Assembly: GCF_004339085.1 (NCBI RefSeq)
Contig: NZ_SMFX01000001.1
Location: 567,580-631,579 of the forward strand
Origin: Thiogranum longum
Lineage (GTDB): Bacteria; Pseudomonadota; Gammaproteobacteria; DSM-19610
Direction of reading: 5' to 3'
DNA length: 64,000 nucleotides
This document shows, in pieces, positions 46,725-54,386 of the stretch. The notes beneath the pieces are model-generated. The model saw only the letters and a list, made by a program, of their open reading frames with translations, was not told where the DNA came from and ran no database searches. Made by a program: the position numbers and the translations under genes. Each line of letters begins with the position of its first letter. The stretch's first letter is position 1.

Positions 46725-48077
46725 ATGAACAAACAGGGAAAATCTGAAACGAAGGCGTTTGGTCTTTTGAGTGCGGTCTTCCTTGGTATCGGTTCCATGG
46801 TGGGTGCCGGGATATTTATCGTGATTGGTGAAGCAGGCGCCATAGCGGGGAGCCTTGTCACAGTTTCTTTTCTGGTGGGTGGAATCATTGCACTGTTATG
46901 CGGTTACTCTCTGAGTAAACTTGCAGTTTACTACCCGAGCCGTGGTGGCATTATTGAATACCTGGTGCAGGGTTATGGTGAGGGTGTTTTATCCGGCTCG
47001 CTGGGCATTTTGTTTTATTTTGCCCAGTTGGTTGCGCTCGCCGCTGTGGCAAAATCCTTTGGTACCTATGCAGCCACTTATATGAGTGAAGGTGTTACGC
47101 CGCTGTACAGTAATCTTTTTAGCATCGGAATCCTGCTGTTTTTTGTATGTATAAATCTCATTGGCGCTGCACTGGTTGCCAGGGCGGAAAATATCATTGT
47201 TGTTATCAAGTTGGCCGTGTTGATTGCTTTTGCAGTCGCGGCCCTGTTTTTTATACATCCCTCGAATCTGGTTATTGACAAGGCACCGGAGCTTGTCAAT
47301 ATTTTCTACGCGCTGGGGCTTACTTTTTTTGCCTACCAGGGCTTTAGCGTTATTACTAACAGCGTTGAAGATATGCAAGACCCGAAAGAAACAATGCTTC
47401 GGGCCATGTTCTGGGCAATCGGACTGGTAGCGGTGCTTTATATTGCTGTTACGATTGCTGTGTTTGGGAATTTGCCACTTGATACCATTGTCAAGGATAA
47501 GGATTACGCGCTTGCTGAGGCTGCGAAACCCGCTTTTGGTGCGTGGGGGTTCAGGATTATGGCAGCAGCAGCACTCCTGGCCACAGCATCTGCAATCAAT
47601 GCTACGCTCTATGCTGTGACGCAGATCAGTTATACCCTGGCCAAGGATGGCGATCTTCCCGAAGTCTACGACTACAATATTTTCCACAATACGGAGGGTC
47701 TGATAATCTCCGCATTGCTGATAACGCCGCTGATCCTGTTTTTTAATCTTGGGCAGGTGGCAACAATCGCCGCCATTGCAGTTCTTCTGATTCAGGGCTT
47801 TACCCATACAGGGCATCTTTTCAAGTACAAACAGACGGGCGCAAATCGTTGGTGGATTATGGCTGCCGTCACAGGAACATTCGGCGCGGCGTGGTTCGCT
47901 ATCGCGTACACGTCGAAGTCCATGCCGCATATCATTTATTATATTGCCGGAATATTTTTCCTGGCATTCATTTTTGAGGTGTTGCTGCGTCTCTTGAACA
48001 ACAGAACAGTCGGCAGGCAAATTGTGTCAACCCTCAAGACGTTGGAAGAAAACAGCTTAAAAAGACTGGAACGTTAA
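46725..48077 (+). CDS. APC family amino acid permease
   Basis: The 450-residue transporter has about twelve TM helices. The first has the APC signature 'LGIGSMVGAGIFIVIGEAGAIAGSLV', and 'YPSRGGIIEYLVQGYG' and 'FFAYQGFSVITNSVEDMQDPKETMLRAM' follow. It resembles YfnA/Cat-type amino acid permeases; the substrate is not clear. It stands alone, 103 bp after the regulator gene. The 3' neighbour is separated by 316 bp. Confidence 0.88.
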   Translation: MNKQGKSETKAFGLLSAVFLGIGSMVGAGIFIVIGEAGAIAGSLVTVSFLVGGIIALLCGYSLSKLAVYYPSRGGIIEYLVQGYGEGVLSGSLGILFYFAQLVALAAVAKSFGTYAATYMSEGVTPLYSNLFSIGILLFFVCINLIGAALVARAENIIVVIKLAVLIAFAVAALFFIHPSNLVIDKAPELVNIFYALGLTFFAYQGFSVITNSVEDMQDPKETMLRAMFWAIGLVAVLYIAVTIAVFGNLPLDTIVKDKDYALAEAAKPAFGAWGFRIMAAAALLATASAINATLYAVTQISYTLAKDGDLPEVYDYNIFHNTEGLIISALLITPLILFFNLGQVATIAAIAVLLIQGFTHTGHLFKYKQTGANRWWIMAAVTGTFGAAWFAIAYTSKSMPHIIYYIAGIFFLAFIFEVLLRLLNNRTVGRQIVSTLKTLEENSLKRLER

Positions 48078-48393
48078 AGGGGTGTGATTACACGCCATGG
48101 CTGAGCGCCTGTAGTATTCTGACAATTACGAACTTGTGCTAGGGAAAGACTTCGGCAAAGCCATCTGCCTGTTCGGTTGTAGCGCTGTTGCCCCGCGACT
48201 GGCTGCCAGGTGCAGGGTGGTTACGTAGAACACGGGTTCAGTAGCTGAAGTGTGGCGTGTTGACAGGATGTGTTGTCTGCAACCCAAGTGACATCCCTTG
48301 ATGTGGGTCATCAGGTAAGGTTGCGGCAGCGTTATCCGGGTAGCATCGCGACCTGGCGCGATGAGTCTATAAGCGGGTTACAGGAGATAAATA
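48078..48393. other. Intergenic region of 316 bp, no gene seen
   Basis: I see no protein or RNA gene that I can support. A short palindrome GGTGTGATTACACGCC occurs just after the permease stop (about 48081-48097), which may be a weak terminator, and AGGAG near 48383 serves the following gene. A 61-codon minus frame has no plausible SD or recognisable composition. Confidence 0.5.
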
Positions 48394-48939
48394 ATGTCTG
48401 AGTCTGAAACAGGTAATCCGGTAAAAACAAGCCATGACAACTCAGCTCGCCACCTCGTTGATCTGGTTACACTGTTCGTATTGCTGGGTTGCTCCTTTAT
48501 TGGTGTCGCAATAACCAATATATCCCCTGCCCGCAGTCACACCTACTGGATGGCCATGGTGCCGGTATTTTTCATTGCCAGCCTGGTGACCGAGTGGCCA
48601 CATGTTCGTAATGGTAAATACCCCTGGGTAACGGTGCTCTGGAATCATGGTCTGCAATGGCTGGCATTGCTGGCGGCGGCACAGATGGTGTTTGTTATTC
48701 AGCAGATTGGCCGTCTTAATAATGAAACGACCGGTCTGATACTGTTGTTGTTATTCGCGCTGTCGACCTTTGTTGCTGGTATTCGTATGGGTTGGGTATT
48801 CAGACTTGCCGGGATTTTCCTTGCGGCAGGTCTGCTGGTGCTGGCTTACATCGAGCGGTACCTGTGGGTGTTAGTTCTGCTGGCTATATTTTTCCTGGTT
48901 CTTCACCACTTTATCTCGCGTTTCAGCAGGCGGGCGTAA
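48394..48939 (+). CDS. Integral membrane protein of unknown function
   Basis: The 181-residue protein has five predicted TM helices: 'LVTLFVLLGCSFIGVAITNI', 'MAMVPVFFIASLV', 'WLALLAAAQMVFVI', 'LILLLLFALSTFVAGIRMGW', and a hydrophobic stretch from 'LAGIFLAAGLLVLAYIERYLW' to the end. A conserved-looking 'TEWPHVRNGKYPWVTVLWNHGLQW' lies in a loop. I do not recognise the family. SD CAGGAG precedes ATG 48394. It is followed by a 167-bp gap and a YfdX gene. Confidence 0.8.
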   Translation: MSESETGNPVKTSHDNSARHLVDLVTLFVLLGCSFIGVAITNISPARSHTYWMAMVPVFFIASLVTEWPHVRNGKYPWVTVLWNHGLQWLALLAAAQMVFVIQQIGRLNNETTGLILLLLFALSTFVAGIRMGWVFRLAGIFLAAGLLVLAYIERYLWVLVLLAIFFLVLHHFISRFSRRA

Positions 48940-49106
48940 CCGGGGCGGGAAAGCTGCTGCCCGTCAGGCAGGTAGAACTTCAGCCTGAAATCATCCTCAA
49001 TTTCTTTCCAACTGTCATTCAGATGACAGAATTTTACTGTCCCTGATATTAGCATCCAGGCAGGCAGTGTGCCTTGCATAACGGTATTTAACAGGAGAAC
49101 TGAAGA

Positions 49107-50021
49107 ATGGATATTTCGAATGGCAAAACCCGTGGAATTTTGCCCGGCTGGGTGCTGGCTGGTGTTTTGAGTGTTCCGTTGGTAGTAATGAATAACATGT
49201 CGGTCGCCGCTGTGCAGCCAGATGTCGTCAAACAGGGTGCGGTTACCCAGGCTGAAAAGGCCGCAGAAAAAAAGCAGGAGAAGTTCAGTGCTGAAGCAAT
49301 GGCAGCACTCAAGTCGGTTGATGAAGCTATTAGCTTGCTGAAAGACGGTAAAAAAGATGTGGCCGTCAAAAAGCTCGAGATAGCCAGTGGCAAACTTGAA
49401 GTAGCTATGGCGGCCAATCCGTCGCTCAAATTGATTCCTATAGCCACTGAGGTCAGGACTTATGAGCTGATTACGACACCGAAACAGGTTAAAGCTGATC
49501 TTGATGCAGTGGATGACTTGCTGGAAAGTGGTGATGTACAGGGCGCGCGCGCGTTGCTGAGCGGAATGCGCAGTGAAGTTGTTACTGAAACAATATATAT
49601 CCCGATGGAAACCTACCCTGATGCCATCAAGCGTGCAGTGCGGGAAATTACGGCTAACCAGAGCCGGAAAGCCCGGGCAACGCTGATTGAAGCCATGGGA
49701 ACACTGGTTAAAGATACGCTGGTCATGCCGCTGCCTGTGGTTCTGGCGCAGGGTGCTATCGAGGATGCCATGGCCGTGCAGGCATCTGACAAGGACGAGG
49801 CGCTTAGAGATCTGGAATATGCCTCAGTGCAGTTGGAAATTGCCAGGCAGCTCGGTTATTTTTACGACACAAAGGATGACTACAAGACGTTAAAGAAAAA
49901 TATCGAGGATATTGAGCAAGCACTCAAGGGTAAAAGTAAAACCGGGCAGCTGTTCGATGACGTGAAAAATGGCTTTGGCAAGCTGGTCGACAAATTTACC
50001 AGTGGCAAGGAAAAGAAGTAG
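49107..50021 (+). CDS. YfdX family protein
   Basis: The 304-residue protein has an N-terminal hydrophobic signal or anchor and a YfdX domain ('EAISLLKDGKKDVAVKKLEIASGKLEVAMAANPSLKLIPI', 'IYIPMETYPDAIKRAVREI', 'DLEYASVQLEIARQLGYF'). YfdX proteins are periplasmic, helical and linked to acid or virulence regulation in enterics; their biochemical role is uncertain. It is longer than E. coli YfdX because of a C-terminal extension. SD ACAGGAG. It converges on soxB. Confidence 0.85.
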   Translation: MDISNGKTRGILPGWVLAGVLSVPLVVMNNMSVAAVQPDVVKQGAVTQAEKAAEKKQEKFSAEAMAALKSVDEAISLLKDGKKDVAVKKLEIASGKLEVAMAANPSLKLIPIATEVRTYELITTPKQVKADLDAVDDLLESGDVQGARALLSGMRSEVVTETIYIPMETYPDAIKRAVREITANQSRKARATLIEAMGTLVKDTLVMPLPVVLAQGAIEDAMAVQASDKDEALRDLEYASVQLEIARQLGYFYDTKDDYKTLKKNIEDIEQALKGKSKTGQLFDDVKNGFGKLVDKFTSGKEKK

Positions 50022-50033
50022 ATTAGAAAAATC

Positions 50034-50084
50034 CCGGCTGATCCGTTGCCGCATTCGCTACAGGAGCGGCAATGGACAGGCCGG
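50034..50084. other. Long imperfect hairpin between yfdX and soxB
   Basis: The arms CCGGC...TTGCCGC (50034-50052) and GCGGCAA...GCCGG (50066-50084) pair almost fully. It lies between the two convergent genes and is a probable bidirectional transcription stop, though no long T run is present. Confidence 0.55.
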
Positions 50085-50101
50085 GGTATCTTCTCAGCTG
50101 G

Positions 50102-51856
50102 TTATGATTTGACCGGCGCGTAGCCAGGGTTGCCTTCGACACCCTTGATCTTTGGTTCATTGAGTTCCATGTGCGAGATGGTCTTCTTGTCGCGCAGGTA
50201 TTCGCTGACCACGTCCCAGATCGGCTTGCCTTCAAGCGGCTGACCAACGCTGGCCCAGCCGGCAACGGAGTATTCCTTGCTGGCACTGATCGGCTTGCCA
50301 TCCAGTTCCATGTCACTGATGCGCGAGCCCATGGCGGCGTTCGGGTCGATGCTGTATTTCAGTCCACCAACGCGCACCATGTCGCCACCCTGCTGGTAGT
50401 AGGGGTCTTTATTGAACAGGTTGTCGGCAACATCTTCGAGGATTTCCTTGATGCGAGTGCCGGTCGTATTATTGAGCGTGACAGTAGGGTAGGTAATGGC
50501 TGTCTGTGTCATCACGTGCTCGAAAGTAATGGCCTCGCCCGGCAACACGCTTACGCCCCAGCGGAAGCCTGGTGACAGTGATATCTCTGCGCCCTGAACG
50601 TCCATCAGTGCGTCACAGATAAGCTGGTCGAACGTGCCGTTGAAGTTGCCACGACGGTACAGAAGCTCATCAGTGACGGCCAGTTCTTCAGCCAGCCTGG
50701 CTTCATAGGGCTTGCGCATTTTATTGATATACGTTTCCATCTCGTTGTCTGCTTCCAGCAGGTTGGAGAAGATCGGCATCAGGTGATAGCGGTAGCCTTG
50801 CACCTTGCTGTTGCGGACGTCGAAATCGAGTACGCCAAGGAATTTGCCATTGGAGCCGGCGTTGGTCACCAGTGTCTTGCCACTGGCGTTGTCGACGATG
50901 ACCGGACGGGGAATGGCATCGTGCGTGTGCCCGCCCATAATGGCGTCTATACCCGTAACCCGTGAAGCCATCTTCAGGTCGACATCCATACCGTTATGTG
51001 ACAGCACGACGACGACCTGTGCGCCCTCACCGCGGGCCTGGTCAACCATTTTCTGCATCCGCTCGTCGCGAATGCCGAAACTCCAGTCAGGTACCATGTA
51101 GCGGGGGTTGGCGATAGGCGTATAGGGGAAGGCCTGGCCAATGATGGCAGTCGGGACGCCGTTGATTTCCTTTATTACGTAGGGCTTGAAGACAGGCTCT
51201 TCCCACTCGGTGCTGAAAATATTCTGGGCGACAAAGTCGATTTGTCCCTTGAAATCTTTCTCGATGATCTCGGTGACGCGGTCTGCGCCGTAGGTCATTT
51301 CCCAGTGGGCGGTCATGACGTCCACGCCGAGCAGCTTCTGGGCATCGACCATGTCCTGGGCATTGGTCCAGTACGAGGTGCCGGAGCCCTGCCAGGTGTC
51401 ACCACCGTCCAGCAGCAGCGCCCCGGGGCGTTGTGCGCGCACTTTCTTCAACAGTGTGGCGAAGTGGGAGAAGCCGCCGACTTTGCCGAATTTTTTTGCC
51501 GCCTCGGTAAAATTCAGATAGGTGAAGGCATGGGCTTCGCGCGAACCTGGCTTGATGCCGTAGTAGGCAAGGAACTTCTCTCCGACCAGGTGTGGCGGCT
51601 GGCCACGCATGTTACCGATACCGAGGTTGATATTCGGTTCGCGGAAATAAATGGGCTGTAGTTGTGCGTGACAATCTGTGTAGTGCATCAGGGAGACATT
51701 CCCATAGGGAAGCATCTCGTAGGGCTGCAGAGGCGCTGACGAAGGCGTCACGCCGGCAGAGGGGGCGGGTGCATCCGAGTCGCAGGCACTCAGGGAAATA
51801 CCTGAAGCACTCGCAACGGCGAGCATCTGGAGAAATTCACGACGACTGATATTCAT
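50102..51856 (-). CDS. soxB: Thiosulfohydrolase SoxB
   Basis: SoxB hydrolyses the sulfonate from SoxY-bound thiosulfate using two Mn2+ ions. The 584-residue protein has a twin-arginine motif (SRREFLQM), 'LMHYTDCHAQLQPIY', 'LLDGGDTWQGSG', the SoxB-specific 'TAHWEMTYG', and 'VVVLSHNGMDVD' and 'MGGHTHDA'. A lipobox LSAC follows the Tat segment, with Asp at +2, so it may be a membrane-anchored lipoprotein. It is separated from soxA by 133 bp with a terminator, so it may have its own promoter. Confidence 0.96.
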   Translation of the reverse strand: MNISRREFLQMLAVASASGISLSACDSDAPAPSAGVTPSSAPLQPYEMLPYGNVSLMHYTDCHAQLQPIYFREPNINLGIGNMRGQPPHLVGEKFLAYYGIKPGSREAHAFTYLNFTEAAKKFGKVGGFSHFATLLKKVRAQRPGALLLDGGDTWQGSGTSYWTNAQDMVDAQKLLGVDVMTAHWEMTYGADRVTEIIEKDFKGQIDFVAQNIFSTEWEEPVFKPYVIKEINGVPTAIIGQAFPYTPIANPRYMVPDWSFGIRDERMQKMVDQARGEGAQVVVVLSHNGMDVDLKMASRVTGIDAIMGGHTHDAIPRPVIVDNASGKTLVTNAGSNGKFLGVLDFDVRNSKVQGYRYHLMPIFSNLLEADNEMETYINKMRKPYEARLAEELAVTDELLYRRGNFNGTFDQLICDALMDVQGAEISLSPGFRWGVSVLPGEAITFEHVMTQTAITYPTVTLNNTTGTRIKEILEDVADNLFNKDPYYQQGGDMVRVGGLKYSIDPNAAMGSRISDMELDGKPISASKEYSVAGWASVGQPLEGKPIWDVVSEYLRDKKTISHMELNEPKIKGVEGNPGYAPVKS

Positions 51857-51944
51857 ATTTGGTCTTCCCGGGTTTTGGTGCAGGCAGTTGTAAAAGTTGT
51901 CTGAAAAGACGCGAACGAGGCAAGTTTATTCCTATTGGCATAAA

Positions 51945-51974
51945 CAAAAAAGCCCGGTCAGAGACCGGGCTTTA
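51945..51974 (-). terminator. Rho-independent terminator after soxA
   Basis: Read on the minus strand, arms AAAGCCCGGT / ACCGGGCTTT around a 5-nt loop end in TTTTTT. It lies 15 bp after the soxA stop and before soxB. Confidence 0.88.
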
Positions 51975-51989
51975 CGGGGTGGCTTGCGA

Positions 51990-52826
51990 TTACTTGCGAG
52001 CCCCCGGGCCGTTGAGTTCCAGACCGTCGCTCATATAGGTGTGGAAGTATTCAAGTGCCTTGTACTCATCACTCTGTGCCTTGAAAGGCTTGAAGCGAAC
52101 CTGCTTGTTACAGCCGCCGTAACGACGGTGGATGGTGCCAAGCGCTCCCCACTTGGAACGGTAAACCGGGAAGTGGGTCGTTTGACCGAGTGCTGGACTC
52201 AACAGGTCGGCACGAATGCGGTTGCCTGCATTCCACTGGTGGCAGTCTGCACAGGACATGTTCAGCTGTCCGCGTTTGGCATAGAAGTGGTTTTTGCCAC
52301 GTTCGTAGGCTGCCATGGCAGCCGTGTCAGCCGGAATTTTGACGTTGGTCTTGTTCCCGCGTGAGGTGTAGGCCATGTAGGCGGAAATATCGGCTATCTT
52401 GCCTTTCTTCCAGCCCAGTGGCTTTTCACCATTCTTCACGCGACAGTCATTGATCGCGCCTTCGAGTGTGACGACCTTGCCGCTACTGGTATCAAAGTAG
52501 GGGTAGTCCTGCTTGATACCCATGCCGCCGTTGCGGAAACAACTTGCATAGGTCTTGCCGTTTGCGAACGGGGTTTCGAACAGCTTCTTGCCCTTGTCGA
52601 TACTGAGTTCGTAGGGTGGAAACTCTTCAATGGATTCCCATTGCGCCCGGGAAGCCTTGTCGATGGCGTACACGCCGTTGACAAATTCCTGGAAGGGAAC
52701 GTCGGGGAACCGCTTGGCAAAGTAGCTGCGGAATTCTTTCAGATCCTGCTGTGGACTAGCCTGAACCGCGATTGATCCTGAAAACATCAGGCCGAGGGTC
52801 GTGGCGATGGTGAGCAGTTTTTTCAT
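51990..52826 (-). CDS. soxA: Sulfur oxidation c-type cytochrome SoxA
   Basis: With SoxX, SoxA couples thiosulfate oxidatively to SoxY. The 278-residue protein has a Sec signal (ending 'AVQA') and one CxxCH heme site (CADCH) in the C-terminal domain. The first heme motif is replaced by 'YASCFRNGG', so it is a mono-heme SoxA. The 'RRYGGCNKQ' cysteine corresponds to the heme-ligating persulfide Cys. ATG 52826 was chosen; an upstream frame to 52886 has no signal peptide. It follows soxZ by 52 bp. Confidence 0.95.
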   Translation of the reverse strand: MKKLLTIATTLGLMFSGSIAVQASPQQDLKEFRSYFAKRFPDVPFQEFVNGVYAIDKASRAQWESIEEFPPYELSIDKGKKLFETPFANGKTYASCFRNGGMGIKQDYPYFDTSSGKVVTLEGAINDCRVKNGEKPLGWKKGKIADISAYMAYTSRGNKTNVKIPADTAAMAAYERGKNHFYAKRGQLNMSCADCHQWNAGNRIRADLLSPALGQTTHFPVYRSKWGALGTIHRRYGGCNKQVRFKPFKAQSDEYKALEYFHTYMSDGLELNGPGARK

Positions 52827-52878
52827 GAGTTGTCTGCCTCCGTATGGGGTGTTGGTCGGTTGGATTGTCTGATCAGCA

Positions 52879-53190
52879 TCAGGCAATCTTGGCCTCGGCG
52901 GAGTCTTTCTCGCCCTTGTTATCGACCCAGCTCAGCTTGATGGTATCGCCCTTCTTGGCGCCTTCAACCTTGAACTGCAGGAATGGGCGCTTTGAAACTG
53001 CAGGCCCCCACAGCGCTGTCAGCACAACAGTGCCATTTAGCTCACAGACCACCTCCTGGATGAAGTGGGCAGGAATTTTCTTGCCCGTTTTTTTGTCTTT
53101 ACGCAGGCCGGTTTCCATGGGGTGCTCGATCAGTGCACTGACCTTGGTAACCTTGTCGCCGGCTTTTGCCCGAATCTTGATAGTTGACAT
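52879..53190 (-). CDS. soxZ: Thiosulfate oxidation carrier complex protein SoxZ
   Basis: SoxZ forms the sulfur-carrier heterodimer with SoxY. The 103-residue protein has the immunoglobulin-like SoxZ fold: 'HPMETGLRKDKKTGKKIPAHFIQEV', 'GPAVSKRPFLQFKV' and 'SWVDNKGE'. No signal peptide; it is exported with SoxY. ATG 53190 was chosen, 22 bp after soxY. The upstream open frame belongs to soxY DNA. Confidence 0.96.
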   Translation of the reverse strand: MSTIKIRAKAGDKVTKVSALIEHPMETGLRKDKKTGKKIPAHFIQEVVCELNGTVVLTALWGPAVSKRPFLQFKVEGAKKGDTIKLSWVDNKGEKDSAEAKIA

Positions 53191-53212
53191 GTTTCTTTCC
53201 TCTGAATCCTGG

Positions 53213-53686
53213 TTAACCGCCACAACCACCGATGGTGATCTTGACCTCTTTCTGCGCGCTGTACAGCTTGCCACCCGCCTTGACGACAGCAATGACGTTG
53301 GATGTCTTGCCCATCTTGATGCGCGTGTTGACAAAGCCCTCTACGCCCGGGCCGAGGATGAAGGAAGCGGTCAGTGGTGATGCGTTCTTGTCGACAATAA
53401 TGCTGATAGATTCGATATCAGCCAGCTGGCTGGTGACCTTGACCGGTACCACTGCGCTGTTTTCGCCCAGATCCGGTGCATCGATCTGAACCTTGTCCGA
53501 AGCCTGCATGGCATGTGAGCCGGCTAGTGCGTCGAGTGCAGCGTCTACACTGGTTGCCTGGAATGCATTTGTTGGCCAGGCGGCCAGAACGGCTCGCGGG
53601 GTTAACAGGCCTGCACCCACAGCGGCACTGACTGCGCCTGCGGCTACGGAGCCTTTCAGGAAGGTTCTGCGTTTCATGTTAATCAC
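53213..53686 (-). CDS. soxY: Thiosulfate oxidation carrier protein SoxY
   Basis: SoxY carries sulfur intermediates on the cysteine of its C-terminal arm, here GGCGG as in all SoxY. The 157-residue protein has a Tat signal (KRRTFLKG) and is exported folded with SoxZ. GTG 53686 was chosen because AGGAGA lies 7 bp upstream; ATG 53677 is the alternative and leaves only the Tat motif at the start. It follows soxX by 33 bp. Confidence 0.96.
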   Translation of the reverse strand: MINMKRRTFLKGSVAAGAVSAAVGAGLLTPRAVLAAWPTNAFQATSVDAALDALAGSHAMQASDKVQIDAPDLGENSAVVPVKVTSQLADIESISIIVDKNASPLTASFILGPGVEGFVNTRIKMGKTSNVIAVVKAGGKLYSAQKEVKITIGGCGG

Positions 53687-53719
53687 TGGTATCTCTCCTG
53701 GTATTGAACTGCACGCTGT

Positions 53720-54100
53720 TTATAACGTGTAGATAAACTCGACAATTTTATCGATCTCGCTTTCGCTGAGAATCTTGTTGCGCCCGAAGGGTGGCATAAT
53801 CGTGTTGGGGTTGGCCTTGGTGGCATCCCAGATCTGCGCGCGTAGCTTTGCCTTGTCAGGGTAGCGTGCTTTCATGGCAATCAGTGGCGGGCCGATGTTA
53901 CCGGCCAGCTTGCCACCTTCGATCTGGTGACATGCGAGACAGTTGCCTTTCTTGCGGTCGAATGACAGGGCTTTTCCCTGTTCAGTGACCGAGGCGGTTT
54001 GTGCCTCGGCAGCGGTGCCGGTGACCGGGAGCAGCGCCAGGCTGCTCGCAATCGCCAGCACAGAACTTGCTGTTTTCAGGATGCTGGGGAATTTCCGCAT
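53720..54100 (-). CDS. soxX: Sulfur oxidation c-type cytochrome SoxX
   Basis: SoxX is the mono-heme partner of SoxA. The 126-residue protein has a Sec signal (ending about 'GTAAEA'), a CxxCH site (CLACH) and the distal Met ligand in 'NTIMPPFG'. Its ATG is preceded by GAGGATAAAG. It is the first gene of soxXYZA; the promoter lies about 127 bp upstream. Confidence 0.95.
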   Translation of the reverse strand: MRKFPSILKTASSVLAIASSLALLPVTGTAAEAQTASVTEQGKALSFDRKKGNCLACHQIEGGKLAGNIGPPLIAMKARYPDKAKLRAQIWDATKANPNTIMPPFGRNKILSESEIDKIVEFIYTL

Positions 54101-54190
54101 CTTTATCCTCCTTACAATGCGCATTTAAAAAAAGTGTACTTGTTTTGCCAGTTATCTGGCGAATTTTGCGCGGCTGCTAAGCCATGCACG

Positions 54191-54210
54191 TTATTGTGAA
54201 CCTGCAATAA
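54191..54210. promoter_or_regulatory. Operator-like inverted repeat in the soxX leader
   Basis: TTATTG (54191-54196) and CAATAA (54205-54210) are inverted with an 8-bp spacer. They lie about 10-29 bp downstream of the inferred sox start site, a position suited to a repressor. The protein that binds is unknown. Confidence 0.5.
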
Positions 54211-54226
54211 TCCCAATGCTTTCGCG

Positions 54227-54255
54227 ACTATAGCCCTCTGTTTACGGCGAGTCAA
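54227..54255 (-). promoter_or_regulatory. Sigma-70 promoter of soxXYZA
   Basis: On the minus strand, TTGACT (-35, 54255-54250) and TATAGT (-10, 54232-54227) are separated by 17 bp, with five of six matches in each box. The soxX start is 127 bp downstream. An inverted TTGCT/AGCAA repeat at 54273-54295 lies upstream of the -35 box, where an activator could act. Confidence 0.75.
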
Positions 54256-54386
54256 AGCAGTTGCTGCGGCGTTTGCTGATAATGATTTATAGCAACGCTT
54301 TGAGGGTCCGGTCGAATTCGTGTTTCAGGTCGTGAATCGGGTATTTTCTCAAGTTACTAGACGCGAAGACGGGGGTCGCCGGGGTT

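Noticed and set aside
46989-48020. Open frame of 343 codons on the minus strand
   Set aside because: It lies opposite the APC permease gene, and its Cys/His/Gln-rich product is typical of an antisense shadow of a membrane protein gene.
48126-48311. Short minus-strand gene in the 316-bp gap
   Set aside because: 61 codons, no SD, odd composition, no family; treated as non-coding.
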